Part shown: in pieces, positions 45,863 through 53,015 of the stretch
Layout: each line of letters opens with the position of its first letter
Position numbering within the stretch: the first letter of the stretch is position 1
Assembly (NCBI GenBank): GCA_030681645.1
Contig: JAUXRX010000023.1
Span: 57,471 to 121,470, forward strand
From: Archangium sp.
GTDB lineage: Bacteria > Myxococcota > Myxococcia > Myxococcales > Myxococcaceae
Length of the DNA stretch: 64,000 bases
Direction of reading: 5' to 3'
The notes under the pieces: generated by a model
Databases searched by the model: none
What the model saw: only the letters and a program-made list of their open reading frames with translations
Told to the model about the DNA's origin: nothing
Position numbers and translations under genes: made by a program

Positions 45863-46029
45863 ATGAGGCCTGGGGCACTCCATCGCGCAACACCGTCTCG
45901 AACACCGCGACCATCCACCTGGATTACGGCACCTGGGCGGGGCAGGGGGCGCCGATGACGTTCGAGGTCGACGACGACAGCGACGGCACCATCGAGCAGA
46001 CCCTCATGGTGACCGACGACGGCGACTGA
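45859..46029 (+). pseudogene. Possible C-terminal fragment of a calcium-binding-type surface protein
   Basis: A 56-codon open frame starting GTG, overlapping the transpeptidase stop. It ends in PMTFEVDDDSDGTIEQTL, an EF-hand-like Asp-rich loop common at the ends of larger secreted proteins. There is no signal peptide and no partner domain here, so I read it as a remnant; a small translationally coupled gene cannot be excluded. Confidence 0.35.
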
Positions 46030-46033
46030 GCTA

Positions 46034-46789
46034 ATGGCCGGACGTTCCGTGCGCGTCGAGTTCGCCATCACTCACTGGGCTGCTTGGGCCCCCGGCCTGA
46101 CCTCTCAGGAGGCGTGGCGGGGGTGGGCGGCTGCCCCTCCCATCGCGCCGCGCGGGCCCGAGACGCCGCCGCTCACCGAGGTGCCTGCGATGGCGCGGCG
46201 CCGGGTGGAAAAGCTGGGCCGCCCGGCGTTCCAGGTGGCGCAGTGGTGCCAGGGCGAGGCGCGCGGCTTTCCGTTGATCTTCGCGTCCAGGCACGGGGAC
46301 CCGGGGCGGGGGGCAGACCTGCTCACCTCGCTGGCGAAGCACGAGCCGCTCTCCCCGACCAGCTTCGCGCTCTCGGTGCACAACGCGATCGGCGCGCAGT
46401 ATTCGATCATCCGCGCGGACACGGCGAACGTCACCGCGGTGTCCACCGGGTTGTTCACGCTGGAATCGGCGGTGGTGGAAGCGGTCGCCCACCTCGGGGA
46501 CGGTCACGACGAGGTGATGATCGTCTTCTACGATGCGGGGCCTCCGCTGATCTTCGCCGGGCACTACGACGAGCCGGGCGCCGACTTCGCGTTTGCGTGG
46601 CGGCTCACCCGCCCCTCGGCTCCGCGCGGGGCGAACGGGGTGTTCTCGCTCGAGACGGCCGACGTGCCCCCCACCCGCTCCGAGGTGCTGCCGCACGGGC
46701 TCTCGGTCTTCCGCTTCTTCCTCGGCAGCGAACCTTCCTACGCGCGTGGGGACAGCACCGCCGGGTGGAAGTGGAGCCGCCATGCTTGA
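46034..46789 (+). CDS. apeC: Truncated ketosynthase-like protein, ApeC-type (chain-length-factor-like)
   Basis: A 251-residue protein of the short beta-ketoacyl-synthase-like family (PF13723). It keeps the N-terminal thiolase-type fold features (LIFASRHGDPGR, FALSVHNAIGAQYSII, VSTGLFTLESAVVEA) but has no catalytic Cys or His triad; the position of the nucleophile is occupied by TGL in the VSTGLFTLE segment. In Xenorhabdus the matching ApeC pairs with ApeO as a chain-length-factor-like partner. It is the first gene of the C-to-M block and overlaps apeD. Its distance from apeO (about 21 kb) is unusual. Confidence 0.85.
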   Translation: MAGRSVRVEFAITHWAAWAPGLTSQEAWRGWAAAPPIAPRGPETPPLTEVPAMARRRVEKLGRPAFQVAQWCQGEARGFPLIFASRHGDPGRGADLLTSLAKHEPLSPTSFALSVHNAIGAQYSIIRADTANVTAVSTGLFTLESAVVEAVAHLGDGHDEVMIVFYDAGPPLIFAGHYDEPGADFAFAWRLTRPSAPRGANGVFSLETADVPPTRSEVLPHGLSVFRFFLGSEPSYARGDSTAGWKWSRHA

Positions 46790-47549
46790 TCGCGCCTGGC
46801 GCATCGTCGCCACCGGCTTCTGCTTCTTCGTCTTCGGCAGCGCGGGCGTGCTGCTGGGCCTCTTCTGCGTCCCGGTGCTGCTGCTCTTCTTCCGCGACGA
46901 GGGGCGCCGGCTGCGCGCCTCGCGGTTCATCGTTCACCACTTCTTCCGCTTCTTCATCGGGCTGATGAACTTCGTGGGCGTGCTCGACTACGAGCTCCAC
47001 GGCATCGAGAGGCTGCAGCGCCCGGGGCTGCTCGTCCTCGCCAACCACCCCACGCTGATCGACGTGGTCTTCATCATCTCGCTCATCCCCCAGTCGGGCT
47101 GCGTGGTGAAGTCGGCCCTGGCCCGAAACCCCTTTACCCGGGCGCCGGTGAAGGCCGCCGGCTACATCACCAACGACGCCGGCCTGGCCATGGTCGACGA
47201 CTGCCGCACCGCCCTGGCCGGCCAGGAGACCCTGGTGATCTTCCCCGAGGGCACCCGGACCCCGTTGTCAGGGGAGGTCGAGCTCCAGCGGGGGGCCGCC
47301 AACGTGGCCATTCGCTGCCGGAAGGCGGTGACCCCGGTGGTCATCACCTGCAACCCAAGGGGCCTTGCTAAGAGCCAGAAGTGGTACAGGGTGCCCCCCA
47401 AAAGGATGCACTTCGTGATCCGTGTTCACGAGGATCTTCAGGTAGACCCCTTTCTGGAGTCTGGAGCCGCAGAACCTGTTGCAGTCCGGCGGCTGAATGA
47501 GCATTTGAGATCGTTCTTCGAGCAGGAGTCAGGTCGTGCAGCCCCTTGA
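46782..47549 (+). CDS. apeD: Lysophospholipid/1-acylglycerol-phosphate-type acyltransferase, ApeD-like
   Basis: A 255-residue PlsC-superfamily acyltransferase with an N-terminal membrane helix (GFCFFVFGSAGVLLGLFCV). The HX4D catalytic motif is NHPTLIDV and the second block is FPEGTRTPLSG. In APE loci an acyltransferase at this place is thought to attach the polyene, or a fatty acid, to a lipid acceptor. Starts inside the end of apeC and overlaps the first ACP gene by 14 bp. Confidence 0.87.
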   Translation: MLDRAWRIVATGFCFFVFGSAGVLLGLFCVPVLLLFFRDEGRRLRASRFIVHHFFRFFIGLMNFVGVLDYELHGIERLQRPGLLVLANHPTLIDVVFIISLIPQSGCVVKSALARNPFTRAPVKAAGYITNDAGLAMVDDCRTALAGQETLVIFPEGTRTPLSGEVELQRGAANVAIRCRKAVTPVVITCNPRGLAKSQKWYRVPPKRMHFVIRVHEDLQVDPFLESGAAEPVAVRRLNEHLRSFFEQESGRAAP

Positions 47550-47802
47550 GCAGGAACTCGCGCAGTTCATCATCGACACCCTGTCCCTCGAGGACGTGAA
47601 GGTGTCAGACATCGATCCGTCCGCGCCGCTCTTCGTGAAGGGGCTGGGGCTCGACTCCATCGATGCCCTGGAGCTCGGTGTCGGGCTGCAGAAGAAGTAC
47701 GGCATCAAGCTGTCGGCAGACGCGGCTGAGACGAAGAAGCACTTCGCCTCGGTGCAGGCGCTGGCGGCGCTCGTCACCACTCACCGTGGGGCGCTGTCAT
47801 GA
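47536..47802 (+). CDS. apeE: Acyl carrier protein, ApeE-like
   Basis: An 88-residue ACP starting at GTG 47536 within the end of apeD. The phosphopantetheine attachment Ser is in GLGLDSIDALELGVGLQK. Acidic helix 2 and the overall length are typical. It carries the growing chain or the starter. Overlaps the next ACP gene by 4 bp (ATGA). Confidence 0.92.
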   Translation: MQPLEQELAQFIIDTLSLEDVKVSDIDPSAPLFVKGLGLDSIDALELGVGLQKKYGIKLSADAAETKKHFASVQALAALVTTHRGALS

Positions 47803-48065
47803 CGAAGGACCAGCTGTTCATGAAGTGCGTGGACATCCTCCACGAGACGTTCGACATCGACAAAGACAAGATCAAGCCCGAGTCGCGGCTGTACGAGGAG
47901 CTCGACATCGACTCCATCGACGCGGTCGATCTGATCGTCCGCATGAAGCCGATGGTGGGCAAGCGCATGCAGCCCGAGGCCTTCAAGGCCGTGCGCACCG
48001 TGCAGGACGTGGTCGACGCCCTGCACACGCTCATTCACGCAGACGCGGCGCCGCCACCTCCTTGA
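47799..48065 (+). CDS. apeF: Acyl carrier protein, ApeF-like
   Basis: A second 88-residue ACP, ATG 47799. The attachment Ser lies in ELDIDSIDAVDLIVRMKP. It differs clearly from the first ACP, as in other APE loci where two dedicated ACPs are kept, presumably with different partners. It ends in a short Pro run and is followed 4 bp later by the ApeG-like membrane protein gene. Confidence 0.92.
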   Translation: MTKDQLFMKCVDILHETFDIDKDKIKPESRLYEELDIDSIDAVDLIVRMKPMVGKRMQPEAFKAVRTVQDVVDALHTLIHADAAPPPP

Positions 48066-48069
48066 TGTC

Positions 48070-48642
48070 GTGGCCAGAAACCTCGCCTTCGCTGCGCTGA
48101 CGCTCTCGTACCCGCTGGCCATCTGGCTGCTCGGCGAGCGGGTCGAGCCGCGCTGGCTGGCGTTGTCGCTGGTGCTGCTGGGCGCGCTGCGCCTGGCCGC
48201 CTCGGGCCAGCGAATGTGGGTGGGGCTCGCGCTCGGTGCCTTCGCCCTGGCGGCGATCACCGGCGTGCTCAACGTGGGCTGGCCCTTGCGGTGGTACCCC
48301 GTGTTCGTGAACGGCTCGCTGCTGGTGCTGTTCGGGGTGACCCTGCTGCGGCCGCCGTCGATGGCCGAGCGGTTGGCGCGGTTGCGAGAACCCGAGCTTC
48401 CTCCGCACGCGGTGGAGTACACGCGCAAGGTGACCTTTGCGTGGTGTGGCTTCTTCATGATCAACGGCTCGATCGCCGCGGTGACCTCGGTGTGGGGCAC
48501 CGACGCGCAGTGGGCGCTCTACAACGGCGGCATCGCGTACGCCGCGATGGGGCTGTTCGCCGGGGTGGAGTACCTGGTGAGGCTCAGGGTGAAGAAGCAG
48601 CAGCTGGACTCGCGCCTGGGTCAGGGAGAGGGCGAGCCATGA
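48070..48642 (+). CDS. apeG: Small polytopic membrane protein, ApeG-like
   Basis: A 190-residue membrane protein with about six hydrophobic helices (AFAALTLSYPLAIWLLG, LALSLVLLGALRLAA, VGLALGAFALAAITGVL and so on) and a short charged C-terminus. Start GTG 48070. Matches in size, topology and position the membrane protein encoded between the ACPs and the ligase in APE loci. Function unproven there too; a scaffold or lipid-handling role is guessed. Overlaps the ligase gene by 4 bp. Confidence 0.8.
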   Translation: MARNLAFAALTLSYPLAIWLLGERVEPRWLALSLVLLGALRLAASGQRMWVGLALGAFALAAITGVLNVGWPLRWYPVFVNGSLLVLFGVTLLRPPSMAERLARLREPELPPHAVEYTRKVTFAWCGFFMINGSIAAVTSVWGTDAQWALYNGGIAYAAMGLFAGVEYLVRLRVKKQQLDSRLGQGEGEP

Positions 48643-50300
48643 ACCTGCCCCCGCACCTGGAAGCCGCCGCACAGGCCTGGCGAGCGACCTTCCGCACCGG
48701 GCCGAAACGCCTCGCCCTCTACTTCGACGATCGCCAGGCCTTCACGGCCGCCCTCTTCGCCGCCTGGGCCGAGCGCAAGCAGGTGGTCCTGCCGGGAGAC
48801 GTCCTCCCCGCCACGCTCAAAGCACTCAGTTCGCACGTCGACGCCTGGGTCGGAGACTTCCCCGCGAAGCTGACGCTCAAACCCGGTGCCGCCATGAGCG
48901 AGCCCTGGGTGGACCCCGATCGCGAAGCCGAGGGCCTGGTGGTCTTCACCTCGGGCACCACCGGCGTCCCGAGCGCGATCCCCAAGCGGCTGCGCCAGCT
49001 CTTCGACGAGGTGAAGACGCTCGAGGCCACCTTCGGCCACCGCGTGGGGGCCGACGCGAAGCTCTTCTCCACGGTCTCGCACCAGCACATCTACGGGCTG
49101 CTCTTCTCGGTGTTGTGGCCGATCGCGACGGGGCGCACGTTGACCGCGCGCCGGCTCGAGTACCCCGAAGAGCTGGAGCAGGAGCTGGGCCTGGGCCCCT
49201 GCGTGTTGATCTCGAGCCCCGCGCACCTCAAGCGCCTGCCCGACGTGGCGCCGTGGAAGACGCAGCTGCGAGCGGTCTTCTCGTCGGGGGGCCCGCTGCC
49301 CGAAGAAGGCGCGGCGCGCGCGAAGGCCGTGCTCGGGCATCAACCGATCGAGGTCTTCGGCAGCAGCGAGACCGGCGGCATCGCGTGGCGGCAGGGCACA
49401 CAGTCGACGTGGAGCACGCTCTCAGGGGTGGAGATCCGCAGGTCGGCCGAAGGCATGCTCGAGCTGCGCAGCCCGCACCTGGCCGACCCGGCCTGGCTCA
49501 CCACGGCTGATCGCATCGAGCTCGCGGGCGACACCTTCAAGCTGCTCGGCCGCTCGGACCGGATCGCGAAGATCGAAGAGAAGCGGGTGTCGCTCGAGCT
49601 GATCGAACGCACCGCGTGTTCCACGGGCCTGGTGAGTGAAGCGAAGGCGGTGGTCATCGAAGGGGCGCGGGTCACGCTGGGCCTGGTGGTGGTGCTCACC
49701 GGGCAGGGCAGGGCGCTCGAGCGGAAGGACCTGGTCGATCAGCTCAAGGCCGCCCTCGAGGTCGCCGTGGAGCGGGTGGCGCTGCCGCGGCGGTTCCGCG
49801 TCGTCGACGCCCTGCCGGTGAACGCGCAGGGGAAGGTGACCGAGGCAGCGCTCGTGTCGCTGTTCATCGAGGGGCCGTGTCTCCCTCTCCCCGAGGGGGA
49901 GAGGGGCGGGGACAGGGCGAACCAACCCACGATTCCTCCCGGCGCGATTGGTTCGGCGCACGTCGCGGGGACCGACCCGAAGTGGCTCGAGCGGACGCCG
50001 ACGCACGCGGTGCTCTCGATGACCATCTCGCCCTCGCTGCGCGTGCTCGACGGCCACTTCCCCGGGACGCCCGTGGTCCCCGGCGTGGCGCAGCTCGACT
50101 GGGCGGTGGGCTGGGGCCGTGAGGCCTTCGGGTTCACCGGCAGGTTCACCCGCCTCGAGGTGCTCAAGTTCCAGGCGCTGATGTTGCCCGGTCACCAGGT
50201 GAAGCTGGTGCTCGACTGGAACGCCGAGCGGTCGACGCTCACCTTCAAGTTCACCTCGGAGACGGCGAGCTATTCCAGCGGCCGGGTGGTGTTCTCGTGA
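48639..50300 (+). CDS. apeH: Fusion of aryl-acid:ACP ligase (ApeH-like) and hotdog dehydratase (ApeI-like)
   Basis: A 553-residue two-domain protein. Residues about 1-405 are an adenylate-forming ligase: FTSGTTGVPSAIPK (P-loop), FGSSETGGIAWR, TADRIEL, GRSDRIAKIEEKRVSLE and terminal NAQGKV with the catalytic Lys. Residues about 440-553 are a FabZ/ApeI-like hotdog dehydratase with DGHFPGTPVVPGVAQLDWA, which includes the active-site His. The ligase would activate an aryl acid and load an ACP; the dehydratase would act with ApeP. The linker (CLPLPEGERGGDRANQP, about 412-428) is encoded by a family A palindrome, suggesting two genes joined at a repeat. Ligase and dehydratase are separate genes in the enterobacterial loci I recall. 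Confidence 0.88.
   Translation: MNLPPHLEAAAQAWRATFRTGPKRLALYFDDRQAFTAALFAAWAERKQVVLPGDVLPATLKALSSHVDAWVGDFPAKLTLKPGAAMSEPWVDPDREAEGLVVFTSGTTGVPSAIPKRLRQLFDEVKTLEATFGHRVGADAKLFSTVSHQHIYGLLFSVLWPIATGRTLTARRLEYPEELEQELGLGPCVLISSPAHLKRLPDVAPWKTQLRAVFSSGGPLPEEGAARAKAVLGHQPIEVFGSSETGGIAWRQGTQSTWSTLSGVEIRRSAEGMLELRSPHLADPAWLTTADRIELAGDTFKLLGRSDRIAKIEEKRVSLELIERTACSTGLVSEAKAVVIEGARVTLGLVVVLTGQGRALERKDLVDQLKAALEVAVERVALPRRFRVVDALPVNAQGKVTEAALVSLFIEGPCLPLPEGERGGDRANQPTIPPGAIGSAHVAGTDPKWLERTPTHAVLSMTISPSLRVLDGHFPGTPVVPGVAQLDWAVGWGREAFGFTGRFTRLEVLKFQALMLPGHQVKLVLDWNAERSTLTFKFTSETASYSSGRVVFS
49878..49920. repeat. GC-rich palindromic repeat, family A, inside the ligase-dehydratase linker
   Basis: CCTCTCCCC (49884-49892) pairs with GGGGAGAGG (49896-49904), preceded by TGTCT as in the other copies. 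It is read in frame and codes for the interdomain linker. Confidence 0.88.
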
Positions 50301-50303
50301 CCG

Positions 50304-50329
50304 CCCTCGACTTCGCTCGGGCTGAACGG
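50304..50329. repeat. Short interspersed repeat, family B
   Basis: CCCTCGACTTCGCTCGGGCT followed by GAACGG. It lies in the 64-bp gap between the ligase fusion and the glycosyltransferase, the largest gap inside the C-M block. Confidence 0.7.
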
Positions 50330-50364
50330 TCCGCTCATCCCGAGCAGACTCGAGGGACCCTCAC

Positions 50365-51096
50365 GTGACACCGGTGGTGATCATCCCCGTGTACAACCAC
50401 GAGCACGCGATCGGCGCGGTGGTGGCTCAGGTGCGGAAGCACGGCCTCCCCGTGCTCCTGGTCGACGACGGCAGCAAGCCCTCGTGCGCCACCGTGCTCG
50501 ACGGGCTGGTGAAGGAACCCGACGTCCGCCTCTTCCGGCGCCCGCAGAATGGCGGCAAGGGCGCGGCGGTGATCTCGGGCCTGGAAGAAGCACATCGCCT
50601 CGGCTTCACCCACGCCGTGCAGATCGACGCCGACGGCCAGCACGATCTCGTCGATCTCCCGAGGTTCCTCGAGCAGGCCACCGCCAACCCCGACGCGTTG
50701 ATCACCGGCCAGCCGATGTACGACGCCTCGGTGCCGAAGGGCCGCCTCTACGGCCGCTACCTCACGCACGTCTGGGTGTGGATCAACACGCTCTCGCTCG
50801 CCATCAAGGACTCGATGTGCGGCTTCCGCGTCTACCCGCTGCCGCGCACGCTCGCGGCGATCGTCCCTTCCATCGGCAAGCGCATGGACTTCGATCCCGA
50901 GATCGCCGTGCGGCTGGTGTGGGCGGGCACGAAGGTGATCAACCTCCCCACGCACGTGACCTACCCGACCGACGGCGTGAGCCACTTCGACGTGCTCTGG
51001 GACAACGTGCGCATCTCGGGCATGCACACCCGGCTCTTCTTCGGGATGTTGCTGCGGCTGCCGTCGATCCTCTGGCGCAGGGTCTTCGGGAGATGA
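50365..51096 (+). CDS. Family 2 glycosyltransferase of the aryl polyene locus
   Basis: A 243-residue GT2 enzyme, GTG start. It has VIIPVYNHE at the N-terminus, LLVDDGS, and the metal/nucleotide motif QIDADGQHD; a C-terminal amphipathic/membrane-associated segment ends the protein. It probably transfers a sugar to the polyene or its lipid carrier. In several gammaproteobacterial loci, as I recall, the glycosyltransferase and the following acyltransferase are one polypeptide (ApeJ-like); here they are separate genes that overlap by 4 bp. Confidence 0.87.
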   Translation: MTPVVIIPVYNHEHAIGAVVAQVRKHGLPVLLVDDGSKPSCATVLDGLVKEPDVRLFRRPQNGGKGAAVISGLEEAHRLGFTHAVQIDADGQHDLVDLPRFLEQATANPDALITGQPMYDASVPKGRLYGRYLTHVWVWINTLSLAIKDSMCGFRVYPLPRTLAAIVPSIGKRMDFDPEIAVRLVWAGTKVINLPTHVTYPTDGVSHFDVLWDNVRISGMHTRLFFGMLLRLPSILWRRVFGR

Positions 51097-52037
51097 CTGC
51101 GCCCCTCGACTCCGCCCGGCGGGGTGAACGGACCACCCACTGGGGCAACGTGGGCGAGGCGGGCTTCGCGGCCGGCACGTGGATCCTCTACTTCATTCAG
51201 CGCTACCTCGGCCGCTGGCCCTTCCGGGTGGCGCTGGCGCCGGTGCTGCTGTTCTACGTGCTCACCGCCAGGCTCGCCCGGGCCTCGAGCCGCGAGTACC
51301 TCACCCGGCTCGGCCTGCCCTCGAGCTTCCGCACCACGTACCTGCACATCGGCGCGTTCGCCGAGTCGCTGATGGACAAGACGATGGCGGTGAGCGGGCG
51401 CTTTCCGTTTCACACGCTGCGCTTCACCGGCCGCGAGGTGATGCTCGACTCGATGGCGCGCAAGCAGGGCGGGGTGCTGGTGACGGCGCACATGGGCTGT
51501 CTCGAGGTCTGCCGCCTCGCCGCCGAGCGGAAGGACGGCCCGAAGCTGAACGTGCTGGTGCACACCCGCCACGCCGAGCGCTTCAACTCGGTGCTGCAGC
51601 GGCTCGATCCCCACTCCCAGGTGAAGTTGATCCAGGTGACCGACGTGTCGCCCGCGACCGCCGCGCTGCTGGCCGAGAAGGTCGACGCGGGGGAGTTCGT
51701 GGTGATCACCGCCGACCGGGTGCCCCTCTCGGACTCCACCGGGCGCACCGTGGCGGCTCCCTTCCTGGGGCGCACCGCGTACTTCCCCATCGGGCCGTGG
51801 GTGCTGGCCTCGGCGCTCAAGTGCCAGGTGATCATGTTCTCGGTGAACCGCGAAGACGACACCTACCGGGCGCGCTTCGAGAAGCTGGCCGAGCGCGTCG
51901 AGCTTCCCCGCGGGAAGCGGGAAGAGGCGGCCGCGGGTTACGTGGCTCGCTACGCGCAGAAACTCGAACAGCTGTGCCGCGAATCGCCCTACGACTGGTT
52001 CAACTTCTTCCCCTTCTGGGAGCCGCCGCGTGCCTGA
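51093..52037 (+). CDS. LpxL/HtrB-type lipid acyltransferase of the aryl polyene locus
   Basis: A 314-residue acyltransferase of the lauroyl/myristoyl transferase family, with the HX4E catalytic motif in TAHMGCLEVCR, an ITADRVP segment and the later FFPFW ending common in APE-linked members. A membrane-proximal helix (VALAPVLLFYVLTARLA) follows the N-terminus. It would acylate a lipid or the glycosylated polyene. Residues 3-14 (APLDSARRGERT) are encoded by a family B repeat that covers the start of the gene, a second case here of a repeat extending a coding region. It overlaps both neighbours. Confidence 0.85.
   Translation: MTAPLDSARRGERTTHWGNVGEAGFAAGTWILYFIQRYLGRWPFRVALAPVLLFYVLTARLARASSREYLTRLGLPSSFRTTYLHIGAFAESLMDKTMAVSGRFPFHTLRFTGREVMLDSMARKQGGVLVTAHMGCLEVCRLAAERKDGPKLNVLVHTRHAERFNSVLQRLDPHSQVKLIQVTDVSPATAALLAEKVDAGEFVVITADRVPLSDSTGRTVAAPFLGRTAYFPIGPWVLASALKCQVIMFSVNREDDTYRARFEKLAERVELPRGKREEAAAGYVARYAQKLEQLCRESPYDWFNFFPFWEPPRA
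51102..51131. repeat. Short interspersed repeat, family B, in the acyltransferase 5' end
   Basis: CCCCTCGACTCCGCCCGGCG followed by GGGTGAACGG. It lies wholly within the first 13 codons of the acyltransferase gene. Confidence 0.7.
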
Positions 52038-52443
52038 GCTTTTCCACGAAATCGAGGTCCGCCCGGCCTTCTACGATCTCGACCCGATGGCGGTGGTCTG
52101 GCACGGCCACTACGTGAAGTTCTTCGAGCTGGCGCGCGCCGCGCTGATGGAGCGCTTCGACTACGGCTACGAGCAGATGCGCGAGTCCGGCTACCTCTGG
52201 CCGGTGGTCGATCTGCGGGTGAAGTTCGTGCGGCCGGCGACCCTGCACCAGCCGCTCAAGGTTCGTGCAGAGATCACCGAATTCGAGAGCCGGCTCCGCG
52301 TCGAGTACGTCATCACCAGCGGGATCTCCGGTGAGAAGGTGACGAAGGGGCACACCCTGCAGGTGGCGGTGGACGCGAAGACCATGGAACTCCAGTACGT
52401 GTGTCCGAAGATCCTCTGGGAGCGGCTCGGGGTCTCGCCGTGA
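52030..52443 (+). CDS. apeK: 4HBT-type thioesterase, ApeK-like
   Basis: A 137-residue hotdog thioesterase. YDLDPMAVVWHGHYVKFFELAR contains the catalytic Asp of the 4-hydroxybenzoyl-CoA thioesterase class. GTG start 8 bp before the end of the preceding gene. It probably releases the finished chain from an ACP or hydrolyses stalled thioesters. Overlaps the LolA-like gene by 4 bp. Confidence 0.9.
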   Translation: MPELFHEIEVRPAFYDLDPMAVVWHGHYVKFFELARAALMERFDYGYEQMRESGYLWPVVDLRVKFVRPATLHQPLKVRAEITEFESRLRVEYVITSGISGEKVTKGHTLQVAVDAKTMELQYVCPKILWERLGVSP

Positions 52444-53015
52444 CGGCGCTGCTCCTGCTGGCGCTCGCGGCCTCCGGTGACCTCGCCAGCCAGGTGAAGG
52501 CGAAGCTCGACCCCGCGCCGGTGCAGCAGGGCACGTTCGAGCAGGCCAAGCAGGTGAAGGGCTTCAAGCGGCCGCTCAAGTCGAGCGGGACGTACGTGGT
52601 GACGAAGGGGCAGGGCGTGCAATGGAACACGCAGAAGCCCTTTCCTTCCGAGCTGACGGTGAAGGCCGAGGAGATCTCGTCGATGGCGAACGGGGCCGAG
52701 GTCTTCCGGCTCGACGCGAAGGCCGAGCCGACGGTGAGGTTGATCACCCAGCTCCTCTTCTCGCTGCTCGCGGGAGATCTTTCTGCGCTCGAGGCCCACT
52801 TCACGGCGAGCGGTGAGGTGAAGGCCGAGGGCTGGCACATCGAGCTGCAGCCGAAGTCGGAAGCCCTCAAGAAGGTGTTCGCGAGCATCACCCTCGACGG
52901 AGATCGCGCCGTGCGATCAGTGCTCCTCAAAGAACTGAACGGAGACTCCACCGCCATCACCCTTTCTCCCTCTCCCCCCGTGGGGGGAGCGGGCGGGGGT
53001 GCGGGGCGACCCTGA
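52440..53015 (+). CDS. apeL: LolA-like periplasmic carrier, ApeL-type
   Basis: A 191-residue secreted protein starting at GTG 52440, with signal peptide ALLLLALAASG. The mature part has the LolA-like pattern: QGTFEQAKQVKGFKRPLKSSG, YVVTKGQGVQWNTQKPFP and later KKVFASITLDG. LolA-like proteins of APE loci are thought to ferry the polyene lipid to the outer membrane. The last 15 residues (SPSPPVGGAGGGAGRP) are coded by a family A palindrome, so the original C-terminus was shorter or different. The exporter gene follows with a 4-bp overlap. Confidence 0.85.
   Translation: MTALLLLALAASGDLASQVKAKLDPAPVQQGTFEQAKQVKGFKRPLKSSGTYVVTKGQGVQWNTQKPFPSELTVKAEEISSMANGAEVFRLDAKAEPTVRLITQLLFSLLAGDLSALEAHFTASGEVKAEGWHIELQPKSEALKKVFASITLDGDRAVRSVLLKELNGDSTAITLSPSPPVGGAGGGAGRP
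52966..53010. repeat. GC-rich palindromic repeat, family A, at the apeL/apeM junction
   Basis: CTCCCCCC (52972-52979) pairs with GGGGGGAG (52982-52989), followed by the tail GGGCGGGGGTGCGGGGCGAC. It encodes the end of the LolA-like protein and stops at the exporter start. Confidence 0.85.
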
